64,000 nt of DNA from an uncultured Ruminococcus sp. (GCF_947301925.1 NZ_CAMYUE010000009.1:1-64000); one strand, 5' to 3'. Counted from the first letter of the stretch, positions 27,173 to 36,513 are shown. Translations and numbers: made by a program. Notes: generated by a model not told the origin, from the letters alone.

Positions 27173-28764
27173 TTATCTTCCCCCGTTCCTGCACAAACTG
27201 CCTCGGCGCACTTCATTCCGTCCACAGCTGCCGAGACTATGCCTCCTGCATATCCTGCGCCCTCGCCGCAGGGGTAGAGCCCTCTGAGGGACAGGGACTG
27301 CATATCCCCGCCTCTGTTTATCCTTACGGGCGAGCTGCTCCTGCTCTCTATGCCCGTAAGCAGCGTATCCTTATCGTCAAAGCCCTTTATCTTCTTTCCC
27401 ATTTCCTTTATGCCCAGTCTCAGCGAGCGGCATACGAAATCGGGAAGGTACTCCTCGGGAGCCGCAAACCTTATGGAAGGACGATACGAAGGCTTTACCC
27501 TTCCGAGCTCAGTGCTCACTCTGCCCTCCATGAAATCCCCCAGCACCGCCGCAGGTGCGCTGTAGTCGCCGCCCCCCGCCTTAAAGGCCTTTTCCTCCAG
27601 ATCCCGCTGGAACCACATACCCGCAAGGGGGTGGTCGCTGCCGTAGTCCTCTGGACCCACGTTCACAAGGAGAGCGCTGTTGGAATTCTCGGCGTCACGG
27701 GCAAAGCAGCTCATGCCGTTGACTGCCAGCCTGCCCTCCTCCGAGGAAGCCGCCACAACATATCCCCCTGGGCACATACAGAAGGTGTAAAGAGTGCGCC
27801 CGTCGGGGAGATGTACCGCCAGCTTGTAATCTGCCGCCTTCAGGGCAGGGTGGCCTGCAAAACCGCCGTACATAGCCCTGTCGATATCGGTGCGGAGGTG
27901 CTCCGCTCTCACGCCCACTGAGAAATTCTTCTGGGACAGCGCTATATTCTCATCATAAAGCAGCTCAAAAACGTCCCTTGCGCTGTGTCCCGTAGCGAGT
28001 ATCAGGCTTTTGGTGTCAATGGCATAAGACTTTCCGTCCTGAGTATAGCTCACTGCGGAGAGGCTGCCCTCCGCCGCTTCAAAGCCGCAGAATTTAGCGT
28101 TGAATCTGACCTCGCCCCCCAGGGATATGACCCTTTCGCGGAGAGCCTTTACTGCTCCGCGGAGCCTGTCCGTACCTATATGGGGCTTTGCCAGGTAGAG
28201 TATCTCCCCGGGAGCTCCGAACTCCACCAGCCTATGAAGTATCCAGCCGATACGCCTGTCCTTGATTCCAGTGGTGAGCTTTCCGTCGGAGAAGGTACCT
28301 GCTCCGCCCTCGCCGAACTGCACATTGCATTCGGGATCCAGTCTGCCGCCGCTCTGAAATTCCTCCACAGCCCTGACTCTGCTGTCCACATCGCTGCCTC
28401 TTTCGAGGACTATTGGTCTTGCCCCTGCCATTGCCAGCACCAGTGCGGCAAACATACCCGCGGGGCCGAAACCTGCTATAACAGGCCTGTGATCCATACC
28501 TGCCGCATCGGGCACAACATAGCGGACTTCCTGGTGCTTTGAGGCGTTTTTCAGCGTCCTGAGCAGCCTGTCCTCGCCCTTCGCCTCTATATCAAGGGAT
28601 ATGATAAAGTGAACGTCTGACTTCTTCCTTGCGTCCACCGATTTCTTTGCCAGCTTCACGCTGATGATCCTGTCGCGGCTTATCTTCAGCTTTTTCTCGC
28701 AGAGCCCTGCAAGGTCGTTCAGGTCGGTATCAAGGGATACCCTTATGCCTCCGACTCTTATCAT
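27169..28764 (-). CDS. FAD-dependent dehydrogenase of the COG2509 type
   Basis: The protein has a lysine-rich N-terminal domain (about 90 residues) and then a Rossmann FAD-binding fold starting with G-F-G-P-A-G-M near residue 100. The F-S-D-G-K-L-T-T-G block and A-T-G-H-S-A-R-D follow. This matches the uncharacterised NAD(FAD)-utilising dehydrogenases; the substrate is unknown. An upstream in-frame ATG exists 22 codons earlier, but the ATG at 28764 forms an ATGA overlap with the previous gene and gives 531 aa. The neighbouring gene encodes a second flavoprotein. Confidence 0.88.
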   Translation of the reverse strand: MIRVGGIRVSLDTDLNDLAGLCEKKLKISRDRIISVKLAKKSVDARKKSDVHFIISLDIEAKGEDRLLRTLKNASKHQEVRYVVPDAAGMDHRPVIAGFGPAGMFAALVLAMAGARPIVLERGSDVDSRVRAVEEFQSGGRLDPECNVQFGEGGAGTFSDGKLTTGIKDRRIGWILHRLVEFGAPGEILYLAKPHIGTDRLRGAVKALRERVISLGGEVRFNAKFCGFEAAEGSLSAVSYTQDGKSYAIDTKSLILATGHSARDVFELLYDENIALSQKNFSVGVRAEHLRTDIDRAMYGGFAGHPALKAADYKLAVHLPDGRTLYTFCMCPGGYVVAASSEEGRLAVNGMSCFARDAENSNSALLVNVGPEDYGSDHPLAGMWFQRDLEEKAFKAGGGDYSAPAAVLGDFMEGRVSTELGRVKPSYRPSIRFAAPEEYLPDFVCRSLRLGIKEMGKKIKGFDDKDTLLTGIESRSSSPVRINRGGDMQSLSLRGLYPCGEGAGYAGGIVSAAVDGMKCAEAVCAGTGEDK

Positions 28765-30008
28765 GAGAGCCCACCTCTCAGCGAGTCGGCGCAGCTCCTG
28801 CCAGCCAGTATTCCCGACGACCATGCCCACTGGAGGTTATAGCCGCCGCAGTCGCCGTCAACGTCAAGTATCTCGCCGCAGAGGAATATGCCCTTTTCGC
28901 TTCTGAGCTGCAGTCTTTCGTCAACACATTCGCCGCTGATACCGCCTGAGGTCACCTGAGCGTCCTTCCAGGGAGCGCTGCCCAGCACCTCAAAGTCCAG
29001 CTTCTTTATGAACTGCGACACCTGCTTCAGCTCCGTGTCGCGGAGCTCGGATATAAGCACCGTAAGAGGCTTGCCCAGAGCCTTCTTCGTAAGGTATACC
29101 GCAAGGCTTCTGGGGAAGATACCCGTCAGGAGCTCCTCTGCGGTCTGTCTTGCACGCTGGTACTGGATCACACGGAGATAGCCGTCAAGCTGCTCCTGAT
29201 CCATATCCGCCGCAAGGTCGAGACGGAGCGTCAGCCTGCCGTCGTACTGTGATACCAGATGAGCCATATTGAACACGCATATGCCCGAGAGCGCCGTATC
29301 CGTGAACTGTATCTCGCCTACCTCCTCCTTGAGGAGCCTGCCGCCCGTATAGGCCATTACCCTGCCCTTTGCGCGGACGCCTTTCAGTCCCCTGAGCAGC
29401 TCGGGACGCACCCTGAGAGGAGCTACTGCGGGGCATATCTTTGTGGTATGGCAGCCCTTGCTGCGGAGAAGTCTTATAACGCTTCCGTCGGTACCGAACT
29501 GGGGAGCCGCATAGCCTCCTGCGGCAACTATGACTCTCCTGCACGGGTACTTCTCGCCCGACGCAGATGATATCCTGAAATACTCGGGAGTGCTCTCGAT
29601 GAAATTGGCCTCAAAGCCGCAGCGCTCGATTATACCCAGCTCCTCCGCACGGAGCCTGAGAGCCGACAGCACCGTAGCGGCACTGTTGCTCCTCGGGTAG
29701 ATACGCCCCTTCGCATCTGCCGAGCATATAACGCCTATGCTGCCGAAAAACTCCTTTGCCGAAGGAGTTGCGCTGATTATGCGCATGATGTTCTTCACGC
29801 TGCCGTGATAGTGATCGGCGCTGAGATTGATGTTGCTGAGATTGCATCTGCCGTTGCCTGTGGCAAGAATCTTCCTGCCCACGCGGTCAAGCTTTTCGAG
29901 AATGACCACCTTTGCCTTGGGGAGGATGGTCTTCGCCTCGATTGCAGCCGCAAAGCCCGAAGCTCCTCCGCCGATTACGGCGATGTCCGTGATATTGTCC
30001 TTACTCAT
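28761..30008 (-). CDS. HI0933/BaiN-type flavoprotein
   Basis: This 415-aa protein has the FAD-binding start G-G-G-A-S-G-F-A-A near residue 12, then L-A-T-G-N-G-R-C-N-L-S-N, typical of HI0933-like proteins, and a C-terminal D-V-D-G-D-C-G-G-Y-N-L-Q-W-A. Members such as BaiN have been linked to bile-acid reduction in a few gut Clostridia, but most are of unknown substrate, and bile-acid activity should not be assumed here. It is preceded by AGGGGTG and followed by the COG2509-type gene. Confidence 0.88.
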   Translation of the reverse strand: MSKDNITDIAVIGGGASGFAAAIEAKTILPKAKVVILEKLDRVGRKILATGNGRCNLSNINLSADHYHGSVKNIMRIISATPSAKEFFGSIGVICSADAKGRIYPRSNSAATVLSALRLRAEELGIIERCGFEANFIESTPEYFRISSASGEKYPCRRVIVAAGGYAAPQFGTDGSVIRLLRSKGCHTTKICPAVAPLRVRPELLRGLKGVRAKGRVMAYTGGRLLKEEVGEIQFTDTALSGICVFNMAHLVSQYDGRLTLRLDLAADMDQEQLDGYLRVIQYQRARQTAEELLTGIFPRSLAVYLTKKALGKPLTVLISELRDTELKQVSQFIKKLDFEVLGSAPWKDAQVTSGGISGECVDERLQLRSEKGIFLCGEILDVDGDCGGYNLQWAWSSGILAGRSCADSLRGGLS

Positions 30009-30012
30009 ATTT

Positions 30013-30888
30013 TCACCCCTTTGGCTTTACTTCGATGACAGCCACCTCGGGACGGTTGTTCAGTCTCACAGGTGCGGGATAGACTCCAATGCCCGAGGTT
30101 ATGAACATCCTTCCGCCGTCGTAGTAGAAGAAGCCTTTGTCATATATATCAAGCTCCTTGTGCAGGAACTTTGGTAACCATACCTTCTGCTCGGAGCAGT
30201 AAACAGGGCCCAGTCCGAAGGGAAGCCTTGCCATTTCGCCGTGTGTATCTCCGCATAGAGTGAGATCGGCCCCGAAGGCTGCGAACTTCTCATAATTGGG
30301 GATATGGGCCAGGAGGATATTGTAGCTGTCCTCCCTGAGTGAAAAGGCATTGTTCAGATCGAAGGTGTCGCTGTAGTACACATTGTCTATGCCCATTATA
30401 TGGAGGCTGCTGCCCTTTATCTCAATGGTGTCCTCCTCATATGAGAGCACTTTTGCGCCCTTTTTTTCCAGCTCCGAGACATATCTGTCGTCGTAGTCGT
30501 GCTCGCCTGTCACGCAGTAGAGTGGATAGCCTGCGGAAACTATCATATCCGCAAGGTCAATGGGCTTCTGTATCAGCTCCCACCCGCTCTTTCTGGTGTA
30601 CATATCACCGAGGAAGAACACCACATCGGGATGTTCCCTGTCCACCGCCTCAAAAATGGTCTTGTTGCTTATACCGTGCTTTGTGGCGTGGAGATCGCTT
30701 ATGACCGCCAGCTTTATATCGCTGCTCACCTTACTGCTGGTAATTGCATGATCGGCGGTTTTCAGCGTGAAATTGCTGAACCACCAGATCACTCCTATGA
30801 GCAGCACCCACAGCCAGAAATGTGACTTTTTCTTTTTGGCCGCAGGCTTTTTTGGTGCAGGCGCTTCCTTTTTCTTCTTTTCCGCCAT
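30013..30888 (-). CDS. Membrane-anchored metallophosphoesterase (YkuE-like)
   Basis: The 291-aa protein starts with a Lys/Ala/Pro-rich cytoplasmic tail of about 22 residues and one membrane helix near residues 25-45. A calcineurin-like phosphoesterase domain follows on the outside. The metal-binding motifs are S-D-L-H, L-G-D-M, G-E-H-D (the usual Asn replaced by Glu), A-H-I and C-G-D-T-H-G. Relatives act on UDP-sugars, lipid-linked phosphates or phosphodiesters; the substrate here is unknown. It follows mscS with a one-base overlap. Confidence 0.88.
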   Translation of the reverse strand: MAEKKKKEAPAPKKPAAKKKKSHFWLWVLLIGVIWWFSNFTLKTADHAITSSKVSSDIKLAVISDLHATKHGISNKTIFEAVDREHPDVVFFLGDMYTRKSGWELIQKPIDLADMIVSAGYPLYCVTGEHDYDDRYVSELEKKGAKVLSYEEDTIEIKGSSLHIMGIDNVYYSDTFDLNNAFSLREDSYNILLAHIPNYEKFAAFGADLTLCGDTHGEMARLPFGLGPVYCSEQKVWLPKFLHKELDIYDKGFFYYDGGRMFITSGIGVYPAPVRLNNRPEVAVIEVKPKG

Positions 30889-31745
30889 TATTTCCTGTCC
30901 TTTACATGGATATCCAGCTGATCGAAGGGTATCTCGATGCCGCTGCGGTCAAAGGCAGCCTTCACCGCTTCCGTCACGTTATAGCGGACAGTGAGGAAAT
31001 CGCTGTTCTTAACCCACACCAGCACATCTACAGACACGGAGCTGCTGCCGTGTGCGCCCATGCGTACAATGGGCTCGGGCTCGTTGATTATGAGCTTCTC
31101 AGCGGCGATGACACCGAGGATCACCTCTTTTGCCTTAACAAAATCCTCGCTGTAGCTTATATTGAAGTGAAGCTCCACACGCCTTGTGGGAGTCTCCGTG
31201 TAGTTTATGATCTTGGCCTCTGTGACCTTGCCGTTGGGTATGAACACGGTCTTGCCGTCAAAGGTTGCGATCTTGGTGTAGAATATGCCGATATCACGGA
31301 CGGTTCCCACGGTCTCCTCCAGCTCGATAATGTCCCCTGTGGTAAAGGGCTTCGTAAAGAGTATGATGAATCCGCCGCTGAGATTGGAAAGGCAGCTCTG
31401 GAGCGCAAGGCTGATGGCAAGACCTGCCGCACCCAGTATGGTGATTATGGAGGACATAGGCACATTCAGCACCGACAGTGCCATAATGACCACGGCGATA
31501 TAGAGGATTATCTTTATCAGCGACACCAGAAAGCTCTTTGCGGCGCCGTTCACGTTGGACTTTGACACCGCCTTGCCCACTATCTTGGCAATAAGCTTTG
31601 ATATGAGGAAGCCCACTGCCAGTATGACCAGAGCCATGACTATAAGGGGAAGGCTTTTTTTCAGGTAGCCCGGAATGTCCGTGATGACATCGGACGTGTT
31701 TTCCGTCAGAGCCGCTTTCACGGCGTATATGTGCGTATACGGCAA
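30888..31745 (-). CDS. Small-conductance mechanosensitive channel (MscS family)
   Basis: The protein has three hydrophobic helices, then the MscS core. The pore helix region has the G-A-A-G-L-A-I-S-L-A-L-Q pattern, followed by P-F-x-x-G-D-I-I and the soluble beta and alpha/beta domains. It would open under membrane tension and release osmolytes. An ATG at 31754 touches GGAG directly, so the TTG at 31745, nine bases after GGAG, is the likelier start (285 aa). It is the first gene of the long minus-strand run. Confidence 0.88.
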   Translation of the reverse strand: MPYTHIYAVKAALTENTSDVITDIPGYLKKSLPLIVMALVILAVGFLISKLIAKIVGKAVSKSNVNGAAKSFLVSLIKIILYIAVVIMALSVLNVPMSSIITILGAAGLAISLALQSCLSNLSGGFIILFTKPFTTGDIIELEETVGTVRDIGIFYTKIATFDGKTVFIPNGKVTEAKIINYTETPTRRVELHFNISYSEDFVKAKEVILGVIAAEKLIINEPEPIVRMGAHGSSSVSVDVLVWVKNSDFLTVRYNVTEAVKAAFDRSGIEIPFDQLDIHVKDRK

Positions 31746-31819
31746 GTAAATCATCTCCGATATATAGTGATCTCATGCAGTAAAAAACAGGTACTGCCCA
31801 CAAAAAAATATACATAATT

Positions 31820-31848
31820 ATTATAACAGATTTCGTTGCAAAGGTCAA
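31820..31848 (-). promoter_or_regulatory. Promoter of the mscS-rsmA-cob gene run
   Basis: TTGACC (31843-31848), a 17-bp spacer and a perfect TATAAT (31820-31825) on the minus strand lie about 75 bp before mscS. It is the only strong promoter I see before the 24-gene run. Confidence 0.75.
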
Positions 31849-31867
31849 TATATATATCAAAAAGATA

Positions 31868-31905
31868 TAAAAAAACCGCACCGCAGCATATTGCCGCAGT
31901 GCAGT
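31868..31905 (-). terminator. Intrinsic terminator of the CapD-like gene
   Basis: On the minus strand an 11-bp stem with two G-U pairs (arms near 31878-31888 and 31893-31903) is followed by TTTTTTTAT, just after the stop of the next gene. Confidence 0.75.
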
Positions 31906-31913
31906 CCGTATCA

Positions 31914-33446
31914 TCAGTTATCGCAGGAGCCGCAGATGGTCTGGAGTTCCTTTGTGTTGAAGTCCTTGGGATTCATGAAGGTAGGCACCATCTCGTGAAG
32001 AGCGGTGATGGCAACGTCCTCGTCGTTTTCAAGGGCGGCGTCACGGAGAGCCTTCAGTTTTTCCGCGAAGCTCTCCTCATCTATCTCGATCTGCCTGCCG
32101 ATGAAGATGAGCTTGTTTGAGGTCTTCTGGAGTCCCTCCTCGTTCATAAGGAGCTCCTCCTTTATCTTCTCGCCGGGACGGAGTCCTGTGAACACGATGG
32201 GAACATCTTTATAGGGCACCTTTCCGTACATACGGATAAGGTTCTCCGCAAGAGTCACTATCTTGACAGGCTGTCCCATGTCAAGGACGAAGATCTCGCC
32301 GCCGTGAGCTATGGCAGCGGCCTCCATAACGAGGCTTACCGCCTCGGGGATAGTCATGAAGTATCTGATTATATCCTCATGTGTGACCGTAACAGGCTTG
32401 CCCTGCTCGATCTGCTTCTTGAAAAGGGGTATAACGGAGCCGTTGGAGCCCAGAACGTTTCCGAATCTTGTGGTGACGAACTCTGTCCTGCCCTCATGCT
32501 GCTGGGAGAGGTACTGCACGATCATTTCGCAGCAGCGCTTGGAAGCTCCCATTGCATTGGTGGGGTTTACGGCCTTGTCGGTGGAAATCATAATGAATTT
32601 CTCGGCGTCGTGGAACTGTGCCAGCGTAGCCACATTGAAGGTGCCCACAACGTTGTTCTTGATAGCCTCCATGGGAGAGTCCTCCATAAGGGGAACGTGC
32701 TTGTGTGCAGCCGCATGGAAGACTATCTGGGGCTTGTACTTCTCAAATATCTGATTCATGCGGTAGTAGTCACGCACGGAAGCGATAAGTGTGACAAGAT
32801 CAAGATCGCTGCCGTAGTCCATGACCAGCTCCTGCTGTATCTCATAGGCATTGTTCTCGTAGATGTCCACGATTATGACCTTCCTGGGGTGGTACTTGGC
32901 TATCTGGCGCACCAGCTCTGAGCCGATGCTTCCGCCGCCGCCTGTTACCATACAGACCTTGCCGCCGATAAAGTTTTTGATGTCCTTATTGTCAAACTTG
33001 ATAGGATCCCTTCCCAGCAGCTCCTCCACCTTGATATCGCGGACCTGTCCGAGAAGTCCCGACTCGTCGTCCAGGATAAGAGTGCCGATAAAGGGTATGA
33101 TCTTCAGGGGGAGCTTCGTCTCGTTGCATATGTCGATGAGCCCCTTGCGCTCGTCCGATGTAAGAGAAGGTATGGCAAGTATGAGCTGTTCTATGTCATA
33201 CTCCTTTGCGAACCTTACGATCTCCTCGGAGCGGCCTACTACCTTTACGCCCAGCACCTCGGTGCCAAGCTTGGCGGGATCGTTGTCAATGATACATACG
33301 GGATCGAACTGTGCAGAATACTTATCGTCCTTGTAGGGCGATTTCTGAGCATTGAAGATCTCAGTAAGGAGCATTCTGCAGGCACTTCCGCCTCCGATTA
33401 TCATGGTCCTTTTTTCGTTGATGCAGTATTTTACCTCCGATTCCAC
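31914..33446 (-). CDS. Soluble FlaA1/CapD-type nucleotide-sugar epimerase/dehydratase
   Basis: This 510-aa protein has a first Rossmann domain (residues 12-130, I-I-G-G-G-S-A) and then an SDR domain. The SDR domain shows the NAD-binding G-G-G-G-S-I-G-S-E near residue 168 and the family motif S-T-D-K-A-V-N-P-T-N-A-M-G-A-S-K-R with its catalytic Lys. Such enzymes make UDP-keto-sugars for surface polysaccharides. Most homologues of this size begin with four membrane helices; these are missing here. The start is GTG with GGGAGG upstream. Confidence 0.9.
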   Translation of the reverse strand: MESEVKYCINEKRTMIIGGGSACRMLLTEIFNAQKSPYKDDKYSAQFDPVCIIDNDPAKLGTEVLGVKVVGRSEEIVRFAKEYDIEQLILAIPSLTSDERKGLIDICNETKLPLKIIPFIGTLILDDESGLLGQVRDIKVEELLGRDPIKFDNKDIKNFIGGKVCMVTGGGGSIGSELVRQIAKYHPRKVIIVDIYENNAYEIQQELVMDYGSDLDLVTLIASVRDYYRMNQIFEKYKPQIVFHAAAHKHVPLMEDSPMEAIKNNVVGTFNVATLAQFHDAEKFIMISTDKAVNPTNAMGASKRCCEMIVQYLSQQHEGRTEFVTTRFGNVLGSNGSVIPLFKKQIEQGKPVTVTHEDIIRYFMTIPEAVSLVMEAAAIAHGGEIFVLDMGQPVKIVTLAENLIRMYGKVPYKDVPIVFTGLRPGEKIKEELLMNEEGLQKTSNKLIFIGRQIEIDEESFAEKLKALRDAALENDEDVAITALHEMVPTFMNPKDFNTKELQTICGSCDN

Positions 33447-33561
33447 AATAAACCTCCCAAACTCCGCTGAAAAGCGCGGAAAAAATTAAAAGCCTTATCT
33501 ATAAAAATATCTTTAATGGCGACGTTTATCCGCCATGCGCAGAGCTATCCACTTTACAATC

Positions 33562-33590
33562 ATTATAACATAACCGAAAGAATAAATCAA
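33562..33590 (-). promoter_or_regulatory. Promoter of the CapD-like gene
   Basis: TTGATT (33585-33590), 17 bp and TATAAT (33562-33567) on the minus strand. Confidence 0.7.
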
Positions 33591-33760
33591 GTGTAACATA
33601 CCATATTTTAAGCAATTCCGCACTTTTTTGACAGAAATAGTCTAAATGACCGAAATATACGCACAGCTTGCTGTTTTTATGAGCAAAAATGCCGTTTTAA
33701 AGACTTAATTTGTAAATTTTCTATTGTCCGGCTTTACACGGCCGCAAAAAAGTATTAAAG

Positions 33761-33793
33761 TATAATGTAGGATCAATACAGATAAACGGAGGT
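33761..33793 (+). promoter_or_regulatory. -10 element and SD of the GH9 gene
   Basis: A perfect TATAAT lies at 33761-33766, but no good -35 is found at 17 bp, so an activator may be needed. The SD GGAGGT (33788-33793) is 7 bases before the ATG. Confidence 0.5.
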
Positions 33794-33800
33794 CTTTTCA

Positions 33801-36509
33801 ATGAAAAACAACAGAAAGCTCCTTTGCAGGGCGCTGTCGGCCATAGCCGCCGCAGCTCTTACGGCGGGAGCTGTCATACCCGCCTCTCCCCTGCCTGCTG
33901 CCGTTGACGCATACGCAGGCCAGCAGCTGGGACAGACCGACTTCGACGAGGGCGTGGGACTGCCCTGGCATATCGTGGAATCGGCTCCGGGCGAGATGGA
34001 GTTCGACATAAGCGGAGGCAAATACTCCGTGAAAATAATCAACACGGGCGGCGCCTCAGAGGGCGGCACAGACCGCTGGGACTGCCAGTTCAGGCACAGA
34101 GGGCTGAAGATAGTATCGGGACACAAGTATAAGGTGTCCTACGAGATAACAGCCTCGGAAAGCGGAAAATACTACACCAAGATAGGCAACCTTGACGGTA
34201 CCGAGGAGATATGGCACAACAATATGGACGACAGCGGCGCCAACCTTGACTCCACATGGGAGCGTCTCCCCATAAGCAAGGGCGAGACCAAAAAGGAGGA
34301 GCACACCTTTACCGCCTCAAAGTCCATAGACGTAGCGGAGTGGGCATTCCATCTGGGCGGCGACGGCCAGTACACTCCCGACAAGTGCTTCCCCGCAGGC
34401 ACGGTAATAACCTTCGACAATATGTCCCTCATCGACCTTACGGGAGATGAAAACGACTATCCCGAGACCGAGCCCTATCAACGTGCGGATATCCTCACCA
34501 ATCAGGTCGGCTACTTCACAGGCAGAGCCAAGAGGGCAACTCTCCTCAGCGATTCGGCAAAGCCTGTGGACTTCACACTGAAGGATCAGTCGGGAAAGAC
34601 GGTATACGAGGGCAAGACCCTTCCCTTCGGCGAGGATAAGGACTCGGGAGACAATGTCCACATCATCGACTTCACCGACTTCGACGAGAAGGGCACCTAT
34701 TATCTTGAAGACGAGGACGGCAATGCAAGCCGCGAATTCGATATAGACGGCTCGGAGAAGTATTCCTCCCTGCTCTACGATTCGCTGAACTACTTCTACC
34801 AGAACAGGAGCGGCATCGAGATCGAGGAGGACTTCATCTCATCGGGAGATGCGAAATCACTGGCCCGTGCGGCAGGCCACCCCACCGACACCGCAGAGAT
34901 CGAGCAGACCTGGGGCTACAGCGGCAGCAGCGGCTCCATAGACGTCACAGGCGGCTGGTATGACGCAGGCGATCACGGCAAATATGTAGTAAACGGCGGT
35001 CTCTCCCTGTGGCTCATGCAGAACCAGTACGAAACGGCTCTGAAGTACGGCTTTGAGGACGCCTACGCCGACAGCACCATGCTTATCCCCGAAAATGTCA
35101 ACGGCGCTCCCGACCTTCTGGACGAGGCCCGCTGGGAGATGGAATGGATGCTGAAGATGATGGTGGACAGCGGCAAATACGAGGGCATGGTCTACCACAA
35201 GGCTCACGACGAAAAATGGACCGCTCTGGGTATAGCTCCCGCAGACGACGATATGAAGCGTATAGTAAAGCCTCCCACCACGGCTGCCACACTCAACCTT
35301 GCAGCCTGCGGCGCTCAGGCAGCACGACTCTGGAAGGACTACGACAGCGATTTCGCCGACGAATGTCTTGCAGCTGCGGAAAAGGCCTTTGCAGCAGCCA
35401 AGGAGCACCCCGATATGTATGCTCCCCTTGACGAGTCCATAGGCGGCGGTGCCTACGGCGATACCGACGTTGAGGACGAATTCTGCTGGGCAGCTCTGGA
35501 GCTCTTCATCACCACAGGCAACGAGGACTACTACGACGAGGCCACCGAGAACAAGTTCTTCTTAGATATTCCGAAGACTCTCGGAGGCGGCGAGAGCGTT
35601 GACTCCGTGGGCAGCTTCGACTGGGGCAATACGGGAGCTCTCGCAACTCTCAGTGCGGCTCTCAATCCCGACAAATTCGACAAGGGCGATGTCGAGATAG
35701 TCACCGAGGCTATAGTATCCGCCTCAGACAGCTATCTCTCGCTGGAGGAAAACCAGGGCTACGGACTCCCCTACGGTCCCTCCACCCTCAGCTACAACGA
35801 CGATGACGAGGGCTATCTCTGGGGCTCAAACTCCTTCGTTACCGACAACTCCATCATCATGGCCTACGCCTACCTCCTCACGGGAGACGACACCTACCTT
35901 GACGGCGCCATCGGCGGTATGGACTACATACTGGGAAGAAACCCCATGGACTACTCCTATGTTACAGGCTACGGCACCCACGCCATAGAGTACCCCCACC
36001 ACCGCTTCTGGGCAAAGCAGATAGACGATTCCTTCCCCTTGGCTCCTGACGGAGTAATGTCGGGAGGCCCCAATTCGGGTATGCAGGACCCCTGGGTAAG
36101 AGGTTCGGGCTGGAAGAAGGGCGAGATACCGCCTCAGAAGTGCTACCTTGACAATATCGAGGCATGGTCCGTCAACGAGTGTACCATCAACTGGAACGGC
36201 TCGCTGGCATGGCTCACGGGCTTCATAGCCCAGGAGGCAAGCGACGAGGGGATAGTTATAACTCCCCACACCAATGGCAGAAACACCTCCGAGAAAGAGG
36301 AGGAGCCTACAACAAAGAAGGCCGCAAAGACCGAAAAAACAGAAAAGACCACCACAAAGGCTGAAAAAGCTGAAAAGTCCGACGACAGCAAGGACAGCGA
36401 CAACGGACTGGTAAAGCTGGCGCTCATCTGCGGCGCAGCTGTAGTAGGACTTATCTCCCTTGAGCTCTTCATCTACAAAATGGCAAAGCTGAAAAAGAAC
36501 AGCAAGTAA
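33801..36509 (+). CDS. Membrane-anchored GH9 cellulase with N-terminal CBM-like domain
   Basis: The 902-aa protein has a signal peptide (about residues 1-38) and a beta-sandwich resembling CBM4/9 (about 43-215). An Ig-like CelD_N domain (about 228-315) and a GH9 catalytic domain (about 320-815) follow. The catalytic Asp pair lies in W-Y-D-A-G-D-H (D388/D391) and the acid in N-E-C (E793); the substrate His region is Y-P-H-H-R-F-W near 730. It would hydrolyse beta-1,4-glucan. There is no dockerin. Instead, a Thr/Lys/Glu linker leads to one C-terminal membrane helix (about 870-892) and a basic tail, so the enzyme should stay on the cell surface. Confidence 0.93.
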   Translation: MKNNRKLLCRALSAIAAAALTAGAVIPASPLPAAVDAYAGQQLGQTDFDEGVGLPWHIVESAPGEMEFDISGGKYSVKIINTGGASEGGTDRWDCQFRHRGLKIVSGHKYKVSYEITASESGKYYTKIGNLDGTEEIWHNNMDDSGANLDSTWERLPISKGETKKEEHTFTASKSIDVAEWAFHLGGDGQYTPDKCFPAGTVITFDNMSLIDLTGDENDYPETEPYQRADILTNQVGYFTGRAKRATLLSDSAKPVDFTLKDQSGKTVYEGKTLPFGEDKDSGDNVHIIDFTDFDEKGTYYLEDEDGNASREFDIDGSEKYSSLLYDSLNYFYQNRSGIEIEEDFISSGDAKSLARAAGHPTDTAEIEQTWGYSGSSGSIDVTGGWYDAGDHGKYVVNGGLSLWLMQNQYETALKYGFEDAYADSTMLIPENVNGAPDLLDEARWEMEWMLKMMVDSGKYEGMVYHKAHDEKWTALGIAPADDDMKRIVKPPTTAATLNLAACGAQAARLWKDYDSDFADECLAAAEKAFAAAKEHPDMYAPLDESIGGGAYGDTDVEDEFCWAALELFITTGNEDYYDEATENKFFLDIPKTLGGGESVDSVGSFDWGNTGALATLSAALNPDKFDKGDVEIVTEAIVSASDSYLSLEENQGYGLPYGPSTLSYNDDDEGYLWGSNSFVTDNSIIMAYAYLLTGDDTYLDGAIGGMDYILGRNPMDYSYVTGYGTHAIEYPHHRFWAKQIDDSFPLAPDGVMSGGPNSGMQDPWVRGSGWKKGEIPPQKCYLDNIEAWSVNECTINWNGSLAWLTGFIAQEASDEGIVITPHTNGRNTSEKEEEPTTKKAAKTEKTEKTTTKAEKAEKSDDSKDSDNGLVKLALICGAAVVGLISLELFIYKMAKLKKNSK

Positions 36510-36513
36510 CGCA

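Larger units (their letters stand above)
33447..33800. other. AT-rich divergent promoter region
   Basis: No gene is visible. The 354 bases hold the promoter for the CapD-like gene on the left and a candidate promoter and SD for the cellulase gene on the right. I see no riboswitch or operator that I can name. Confidence 0.7.

Noticed and set aside
28761-30008. Bile-acid reductase baiN
   Set aside because: Similarity to BaiN is shared by the whole HI0933 family; no other bai gene is present.
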